A stretch of DNA of 64,000 bases from Bryopsis sp. KO-2023 (Eukaryota; Chlorophyta; Ulvophyceae; Bryopsidales; Bryopsidaceae): NCBI GenBank assembly GCA_030272585.1, contig BSYQ01000002.1:2976001-3040000 (forward strand). The letters run 5' to 3'. Both the position numbers and the translations under genes were made by a program. Under the pieces are notes generated by a model. The model had not been told where the DNA came from. It searched no databases and was given only the letters and a program-made list of their open reading frames with translations. Below, piece after piece: positions 56,626 through 64,000 of the stretch (its first letter is position 1; every line of letters begins with the position of its first letter).

Positions 56626-57236
56626 CTATCTTTGCAGCTGATCCACGTCATCAATATCTACCCCTTCCTTCACATCCCACACCGTATCCGACCGAATGTG
56701 AGGGTGGTAATAGCGTGATGCCCCACAAAGAACGCAAACCAATATGTTAGACATCGCACGATTTGCGTATTTATCCATGCATTCCTTGTAAGCGTTAGCG
56801 ACTTCGTCTTTCAAAACTGACGATGCTTTGTCAAGAACATGTTTTGGACCACACTTTCTACATGTTTGACGTCAACGTGGACGCTTGGCTCATGCGCCAT
56901 ATGAGAAGAGGAAGAAGAGGACGATAAGGCGACATTCGTGATGTCTTCTTGCAACGCCTCTTGAAGGGCATCATCCATCAACGTGAAAGGCCCATCTTGA
57001 CCGGCCATTCTGAAACACAATAATATATGTATTGAGAACACAAGCACAACACCCCCAAAAAAATTACATTCACAAACACAACAAAAAACAAATGTGATAT
57101 TAAAGTTTCCCACCCTAAATTGTAAAAAAAAACTCAACCCAAGCAAACTGCATTTCAAACGTTTAGTAACCTCCTCGCCTTTTTCAGCATAGCAAAACAT
57201 GTGCGCGAGAAGTGGTTCGATCTTGTAGACTTTCAT
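56626..57236 (-). other. Two adjacent open frames, possibly remnants of one ORF
   Basis: The first frame (57,236-56,811) contains MAGQDGPFTLMDDALQEAL and a run of Ser. The second (56,814-56,626) reads MKDEVANAYKECMDKY and ends with a CVLCG knuckle. They abut on the minus strand, which suggests one decayed coding unit. No family was recognised. A retroelement origin cannot be excluded. Confidence 0.35.
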
Positions 57237-57886
57237 CGAACTCTTAATCCAAGCCTCGAAGCTTAAACTTTTGTTAAAAACTTACGACACTTCCAATCTT
57301 TAGAGACAATGGGACACTTGACTTCGAATCCTTTCATTATCAACAAAACCACATAAACTTTTACTTGGTACGTTGCCACGTCACGAAGAGTAAACCATAC
57401 GATCTGCGCGGTTAAGACGTCGATTTCAATTTCGATTTCCTTGTCGTTGGAGGTGAACAAAGTATCCTGACTCGGATCACAAGAGATGAGGATTCCTGAA
57501 GTACGAGAGGCTTCATTGCTTTCCTTATGGTTTTACTTAAAAAGAAAACGTTCTTTTCCATGAATTCATTTAAGTAATTGCATCTTTCCTAGGAGGAATC
57601 GAAAAAGCGAAAGAGCTGAGGAAACTTAGCATTACAAAAGGGTGCGTCTTTTTTCTTAATGCCATATTTTTAGCCGTTTCCCCTTATAACTTGACCAACT
57701 TGAAATTCCTTGAAATTCAAATACGCTTTCCGTAATAAATCTCAACCTATTTTAGGGGGAATCCCTCAATATTTGTGATGTACGTCTCCAATCAAACCTC
57801 CGGCCATCTACTCTACCTCGGATCAGCACCTGCATTGAACCAAGCTCAGGGCTCTTATCTCCCCTAAAAGAGGCCTGTTACGGCTA

Positions 57887-58125
57887 ACTTTTTTCTTTAC
57901 ACCAAAAAACAGAATCAAGTGCACTCACCAATGGTGGCTACTCGTCGACCAACTTCCAATTTCGCACAAATTCTTAGTATTTTGAGGTCAACATGTTATC
58001 ACTCCTCCATGTAAAATCACTTTGCCTCCACGTGCATGTGCCAAAAAACTGATAAAACAAATCAAAAAGTCAAGCGGCATTAGTCATACAAATGGAACTA
58101 CACACTTCTCTACATCCAACACATG
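57887..58125 (+). repeat. Dispersed ~240-bp repeat, right copy
   Basis: The partner of 51,780-52,020, in the same orientation with moderate divergence. Confidence 0.7.
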
Positions 58126-58377
58126 AGTCCGAAATTGAATTGTTGCCCTGCAGCCTTTGCAATCTTTTCATCCGTTGCGAGGGCTTTCAAGCCCTTCTAA
58201 CACTTCAGCTCTCCATTAAACATGCATAAAAATGTTTGCCTGATGTAAGGGACAGATGATTTGCAAGCTTCATTTGCTGTTTCCCATCGCCACTGAATGC
58301 TATGCAAATTGCATATGTTCGATGCTGAGCTATGATGAGGAGATTATAAGCGAGTTTTTTCCACAATTACTAAAGGA

Positions 58378-58677
58378 ATGGTCCTTGAGGAAAAAAATTC
58401 AATCAATTCAATCAATTACCTGGTGAAACAGAAGCATCATATTTCCAAGGTTCACTCAACACCAATATTTTATCTTGACAAGTTGAGGAAGAACAACACA
58501 TCGACTTTTTCCAAGGTTAACTCAGCATCAATAGTTTATCTTGATAAGTTGAGGAAAAACAACACATCGACTTTTTCCAAGGTTGACTCAGCACCGATAG
58601 TTTATCTTGACAAGTTGAGGAAGAACAACACATCGACTTTTGCCATCTTCCCTATAGCAAAGTCCATTAAATTCTGA
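58378..58677 (+). CDS. 99-aa ORF with three in-frame 22-residue repeats
   Basis: From ATG 58378 the frame encodes a short lead followed by three copies of a 22-residue unit (SKV.S.PI.YLDKLRKNNTSTF, residues about 23-88), then a short tail. At DNA level these are three 66-bp units at 58,444-58,641 with several base differences between units. The frame stays open through all of them. No signal peptide, domain or intron is apparent. The ORF sits between two retroelement remnants, so it may be part of one. Coding status is uncertain. Confidence 0.4.
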   Translation: MVLEEKNSINSINYLVKQKHHISKVHSTPIFYLDKLRKNNTSTFSKVNSASIVYLDKLRKNNTSTFSKVDSAPIVYLDKLRKNNTSTFAIFPIAKSIKF

Positions 58678-59088
58678 CGCAATAATTTGCGTAGCGAGCG
58701 CCTGCGTTGTAACAGTTAGAACAACCACGAAAATGTGAGATACGATTGGCTATGGTATGGTTCTTGAAGGGTCCGTGTTGCGTTGCAAAAATACTAGCAT
58801 TTGACAAATCCATTACCCTCATGGTGATATATATATTTCATCAGGCTTTGTATCGCTGCTTGCGAACCCACAACTCGAGCTGCTTGCGTTCCTGAGAAGT
58901 GGGTTGCTGCTAGCAAGCTATCGATGGATGTTTCAATTTTTTCGAGTTTGTCGTCAGCAATGGAGATAGTGGGTTGAGGCTCGGAGTCGACCACAAAGCC
59001 CAAGAACTTCACGCGTTTCGTCGGAACTAAGTTCGGCCATATTCAAGCGTAAGCCTAACTCAAACAAATCCTGAAAAACGATTTTTTG

Positions 59089-59093
59089 GGTCG
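59089..59093. repeat. Target-site duplication ggtcg, left copy
   Basis: It matches 59524-59528 exactly and flanks the solo LTR. Confidence 0.9.
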
Positions 59094-59305
59094 TGTTAGT
59101 CGTTTAGAGCGCTACGAGGTTAGTTGGGATAGAGCCGAGGGTGGCTGACGCATGTGGGTTCACGAGTAAGACAGATTAGACCCAGAGTTTGGGGCATGCG
59201 TCAGCGTACTACACTTAGGGGTACTTAAGAGGCCCACTCGTCGTTTTGACATTCATTCATTCTAGTTGTAAGAACTCGGGATTCGTGGGATTGGTGTGTT
59301 CCCGC

Positions 59306-59340
<35 letters not shown>

Positions 59341-59523
59341 TAAGTGTTTGCCTGACGCAATCACTTATCCAACCAAGTGCTCTAGTAGCGTTCACAACCG
59401 CGCTAGCTAGAGAGTTGTCTAAACCAACAAACCCCACAAGTATACTTGCGTTAGCCAGCAAGTTATCACGAATCCAACTAACACAGCCGACCACTATTGC
59501 GTCACCCACAAGCTTCACTATCA
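59094..59523 (+). mobile_element. Solo LTR of the chromovirus family
   Basis: 430 bp with TGTTAG...CTATCA ends, roughly 95% identical by eye to the LTRs at 38 and 48 kb but in the opposite orientation. A longer, uninterrupted (GT)n is the main length difference. The perfect 5-bp duplication shows that a full element inserted here and was reduced to one LTR by LTR-LTR recombination. Confidence 0.95.
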
Positions 59524-60644
59524 GGTCGTCAACACTTCGGCTTGGGACGAGTTAAAAAACAACGCGTCGTCGAAGTAGAGCACTACTCGAATGTCCATCG
59601 CACGTCATTTACGCACCAAGGGACGTAACAGTTTGGTGTACGCAAAAGGGGCGTTCGCAAGGCCAAACGGCACGCACCAAAAACGATAGATCCGGCCGTC
59701 CAACTCGAAACAACAAACTTTTTGGAGATCATGGTGGAGGGGTAACTGAAAATAGCCCTTCTTGAGATCGAACCCCCACAGCCAATCACCCGGTCGGAGC
59801 AGCTCTTGCACGACGTTAATGCCCTCCAAACGAAAGTGTGGAGTCTACAGGCATTCGTTCACCACCCGAGCATCAAAACAAAAGCAATGTGAGTCAGGGG
59901 GAGGTTTTGGCGCCGTTTTCAATGGTGACCGAAAAGAAACTTCGGTCGGGTCGTCGGCGAGATGCGTAACGTCTTCGACCGCACCCCACTTGAGCATCTG
60001 GTGTACTTCCGTGCGTTAAAATGTCCAGGACGCATCCTGTAGGGGATCTAGTGGAGCACGGTGTTTTCTGACGAGCGCCGACAAATCATGAAGTGCAGCA
60101 TTAGAACCACTGCGAATTCAAATAGGAACGGGCGACCCTGGAGAACAGAGTTTCCTCCAGTTGTCGGCGAAGGCCGAAACTGCGCATGCCTTAAACGACC
60201 CTGTATGTAGGGGAAGGCCATGGGCCTGTGCCTATGCTTCGGACTCGGCCAAAATTATGCGCGGACGAAAGCGAGGACGATCATCGAGCACGTGGATAAA
60301 AGTGCCATGAATACTACGTCGCACAAGGGGCCCGTTGTTTGAGAATTGCATCGAAGCAACTATTTTCGTGAGTTTCTGGACTTGTTTAGCCGGGATCGTT
60401 TGGATGTCGGACACGACAGTCGCAACAGGTGCGACATGTAACGGAGGGCACCCTTGAATCAGGGACCCTCCACAGGTGATCGTATGTGAGAGTTTGGGAA
60501 ACTTACGTTTTCGTGGGTTGTCAAGTGCCGTCTTTTGTTGACGCTTATTCAGAGTGGGCAGAATGCTTTGCAGCAGGGAGAGTTCCTGGCTGGATGTGTT
60601 CTATCGACGAGGCGTCGGAGGGCGAACCGCATTCTCACGTATCG

Positions 60645-60768
60645 CTTCACTCGCTAATCATTCGGTTGCGTAGGACGCATCCTGTCTTGCTTTTCTGCGA
60701 TCCTCTTCACTCGCTAATCATTCGGTTGCGTAGGACGCATTCTGTCTTGCTTTTCTGCGATCCTCTTC
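60645..60768 (+). repeat. 60-bp tandem duplication
   Basis: Two adjacent 60-bp units starting cttcactcgctaatcattcg differ at a single position over the first 60 bases. It is recent by comparison with the surrounding remnants. Confidence 0.9.
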
Positions 60769-60779
60769 TGTGATTCGTA

Positions 60780-61780
60780 ACATCAACTGTGTGATAAGGT
60801 TTGAGGTAGTCTACCAATATGTGACGTATCCCTTCGACTTTCATGGAACCTTGTGGGGAAGAGGTCGTTCAATCAAACGTTTCTTCTTTTCTTTCGCCTC
60901 ATTGCTAGCGAGTTCGAGAGCCTCGGTGTATTGGCTTTTGTTAACGGGCCCGATAGGCAGCATGTCCCTAAGCGAGGCATTGTTTCCCACGCGGGTCACC
61001 ACCCGGTTGTAAGCATCCGCGATTTTTTGTACCTCGACTGGAATGACGTATCTTCGTTCCTTGGTGGGCTTGGTGTGGCGTTGAGATTTTAGATGCGGAG
61101 CATTGACTTGTAGGCCCCCCCACTCGCAACAATTCGGTAGAGTGCCCGTGAAAGTGTCATTATCAGAGTAAACGACTCTCGGAATGCCATATTTCAGGAT
61201 CCGTCTTTGCGAAAGAACATTGCTATAGTGCGTGTCGTCAAGTCAAGAGTAACGGTGGATACCACAAAGCTTGAGAGCTCGTCCACGATTGTAATCAGGT
61301 GAGTTGCCTAATCGGCTGGGTGAGAGTCGGTTGGTAAAATCAGCTTGTACCATGTCCCATTGTTGCAACACCGGTATTGCACCGTAGTTTACAGAAGTCC
61401 TCAAGGGAGCATGTATCTGGCATGGGTGACATGTTCGCACTAGCTCCAGCTGTCGTTGTACATCTTCAGCCACCATAGAGTTTGAGCAATTTCAACAGCA
61501 TGATAAGCACCCTCTTATCTCGACTTCATGGGAGATACATGTATCTGAAAGCACTTGATTATCGTTTGCATGGAACAGATCGTTCATGTGCGTGACCCTA
61601 CTGAAAAAATGCCATATAGATCATCTTCTTATCGTGTATTTGGGGGACTTTTTAATGTCGACCTTAATCACGTTTCACTATGAAACGTTTCGTTGATTAA
61701 ACTTAAATCTTCTAGGTCCGTTGAACAAGGTGACGTAGCACATGTGCAAGGGGAAATGCTTTCGACCGAATCAGTACCAA
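60780..61780 (-). mobile_element. Gypsy-like integrase remnant, copy C (fossil)
   Basis: The minus frame 61,243-61,476 contains CHPCQIHAPLR, the CC half of an integrase zinc finger. QQWDMVQADFTNRL follows, resembling the start of the core around the first catalytic Asp. The nucleotide sequence aligns with copy A (21,530-21,750), and at 61,570-61,760 with copy B. Broken several times. It is the best preserved of the three copies. Confidence 0.65.
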
Positions 61781-61789
61781 TGATGTGGC

Positions 61790-64000
61790 CGTTATGCCCA
61801 CATTTTCCTACATTCTTTTTCTTGGTGCGGGGGTGGTGTATCATAGCAACAAACATATCCTCATCTCGCATCGTCACGGGTTTTCCTATTGTTGCGCCGT
61901 AGAAGAATTGGCAAATGTTTTTTAAGGAATAGCTACCCTTTCCACCCGAAGCTTTTTTCGAGGAACTACTACTCCTATCCCCGAAAGAAAAAAAACCCAC
62001 TATCAAACATGAATTAAATCACTGAATACATATTGACGAGTTTATATGAAGTGATTTTCTTAAATTTAGAGCGAAACATAAGTCGGTCCATTTCAGGAAG
62101 TCAAAAACGAGTACTTCTAGTTTAAGAAGCAAAACTTGATGGTACTGATTTTAGACTTGGGGTGGGATTAGAACACGGAAGGGCAATATGAGTGGTACTG
62201 ATTTGAAACATAGGCGGGAGTCCCGCCGCGGGACTAAGTTAGGAAGGGTAATATGAGTGGGACGGATTTGAGTTGGTAACGATATGCTTCCTTCAACCGA
62301 CATTTATTTGCACGACATCTCGCATTTCCAAGGCGCTCTCAAATAAAATGGCATATTCATGCCTCGGGAAGCATATCATCAAAAGCGCAAATGACTTTCT
62401 AAGCATCCCCCTATGGCTCTTCTGAGTAGGAACGAGAATTTTTGAGCCCACATCTTCAATTCTCAAGGCATTTGTCCCCACGCAGTTCATTCTGCTCGCC
62501 TAAACTAAGATGCTTTTGGACTATAGTCATGGTAGCCTCCTCCCTAACATTCTACCACGATTTTACCCACAATTAAGAGTGCTTCAATCTCTTCGAGCAT
62601 CAACCTAATATCCTTAAAGGTGGTGCTTAAGTACCCCCCTACGATTGTAAAGGCGCGTATCCAATTGTAGTCTTCCATGTGGGTTGATGAAAACCTTGCA
62701 TCACCTCCTTGGGCTCAGTAACAAGCCTCGATAGAAACAATAGAAATAAAGTTGAGTGATCCCAGATCTCAAACCATGGACGATTTGTGTCCAAAACGTC
62801 TTCAGTGTCTAATATCAATAATAATTTGAGGTTGATGGGATATTTTCTTGATTTTATTATGAGGTTGTTGCCCAATCATGACAAGGGAAATTTTTTTAGT
62901 GATCTCGTTAACTAACAGAATGCAAGATTGAAAGAAAGGCTTGGAAATTTTGGAAGAGTGGACAAAGTGGGTCACACGGTCTCAAAGAAGGCACAAAGGA
63001 GCATCAAAAAAATCGAGAAAAAAACATATTTGATGAGGTCTAATAAAGCGGTAGCGAACTGTTTGCGCACGCATTCTTATTCAAGCTCAAATCTCTTCAC
63101 CTATGATGATACCCGTCTCTCTTTTCCATTTTTTTAGTGTTGGGATGCGCATTCTCAAGAGAGACTTGAATAAAAATGGGTGTGGCACTGCATAAAAGCC
63201 CTTGACCAAGTTAATCTAGGCCGCCCTTAGCGTTTTCCAAATTCTTATTGAGTCATCAGGGACGATAGACGCTGCTGTCCTAGTAGCAGCGTCTACCAGG
63301 GGAGCTCCTTGAACCTAGGCTCATTCGGTTCAACTGAATCACAAGTGATTGGTCGTTGCTGGTCGTTGCTGGTCGTGCTAGTAGCATACCCACGCGCACC
63401 CTGGGTGGAGCGGTTCAACTCTCTAGCGACGCTGCTTGCATACCTCATGGGGGGCTTCTGGGTTCAACACGATACTTTATGGGTCGCGTGATTGGACGTC
63501 GGCATTCAAGGAATGGGTGTTTGACGTGTTGGCTTGTTGACATGATTGTTCCAAGGATGATCCGTCACCATGACGATTGGGTCTGGCTCATGTTATGATG
63601 AAACATGATTTCCTTGATATGGAATCTGGCACAGAGAGGAAAGCAACCGCAATCAGCAAAGCTTCAAAATAAAGCCTCGATAATTTGCAAGTGTAGATCC
63701 AAAAACGACCAGGTTGGATAGCGAACCTGAGTTTTTATGAATGAGAGCATTGGCCGCATCTGTTTTCCTCTTTTTTTTCAAATCTAACATCCCTCGAAGA
63801 ATCTGTAGAGCGATCCTCTGCAATTCTCCTCCATAAGTCGAGCTATCAGGCTCCCATAAGTTTATTTCTCAATTATCAAGATCAAATCTAAAGGCTCATC
63901 GAAACGCTGAAACCATAAAGGGTGCAACCGGGGCCCCTCTAACACTTGAAGGCGGCTCGGACCATCCGCCGGGTTATCCTCAGAACGAATGTATTGAGGA
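61790..64000. other. Right edge, no gene assigned
   Basis: The minus frame 61,668-62,006 (Ser-rich, then several Cys/His) has no recognised family. 63,267-63,293 is a short hairpin (gacgctgct and its complement). ggtcgttgct is tandemly repeated near 63,351-63,375. No other structure was seen. Confidence 0.4.

Larger units (their letters stand above)
58794..60470 (-). mobile_element. DIRS-like reverse transcriptase remnant, split by a solo LTR (fossil)
   Basis: Minus-strand frames show RT motifs of the DIRS/tyrosine-recombinase type: FDLKKGYFQLPLH and PFGLANAPFAYTKLL near 59,620-59,780, a YFDD catalytic motif near 59,560, and FLGFVVDSEP with DDKLEKIE near 58,900-59,010, the usual segment after the palm. 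The chromovirus solo LTR separates the catalytic part from the distal part. It is broken several times and older than the LTR insertion. No recombinase or split repeats were found in the window. Confidence 0.7.

Overview
This is nuclear DNA of a eukaryote. Host coding sequence is split by short GT-AG introns with matching reading phases, intergenic DNA dominates, and most of the window is transposable-element material of several ages. There is no operon structure or prokaryotic signal. Two blocks of TTTAGGG-type telomere-like repeats and the mixture of chromodomain Ty3/Gypsy, DIRS-like and MITE elements suit a protist or alga (stramenopile, alveolate or rhizarian type). The sequence alone does not fix the lineage.

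Layout. About 2-13.3 kb is the host-gene part: a five-exon gene for a 242-residue coiled-coil protein (1969-3747, +), a convergent single-exon F-box/WD40 gene (4115-5158, -), and a long multi-exon gene for a large coiled-coil protein (7406-13327, +), built here exon by exon from splice sites and phases. From 13.4 to 18 kb there is a long-TIR element with TTAA target sites and a telomere-like core, a microsatellite, a homopolymer-rich tract and a small TA-flanked MITE. From 18 to 38 kb lies a graveyard of Ty3/Gypsy-like remnants (two large diverged copies of one repeat at about 21-23 and 29-32 kb), MITEs, and two large inverted-repeat structures (30.1-30.4 and 35.4-36.7 kb).

From 38,365 to 48,464 there is a complete-looking 10.1-kb chromovirus (Ty3/Gypsy with an integrase chromodomain) on the minus strand. 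Its two 423-bp LTRs show no difference by eye, it has a perfect 5-bp target-site duplication (gattg), and it carries open gag, pol and a third 632-codon ORF between pol and the 3' LTR. It is the youngest feature here, and the third ORF is its most unusual part.

From 49 to 64 kb the sequence is again remnant-rich. There is another broken gypsy-like copy with a protease motif (49.3-51.6 kb), a second TIR element with the same telomere-like GC-rich module (53.2-53.5 kb), a 99-codon ORF with three in-frame 66-bp repeats (58.4 kb), and a DIRS-like reverse-transcriptase fossil (58.8-60.5 kb) split by a solo LTR of the 38-kb chromovirus family with its own perfect 5-bp duplication (ggtcg). A further integrase fossil lies at about 61 kb.

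No rRNA, tRNA, CRISPR or clear ncRNA gene was recognised. Gene functions beyond F-box/WD40 and retroelement domains are inferred only as coiled coil or unknown.
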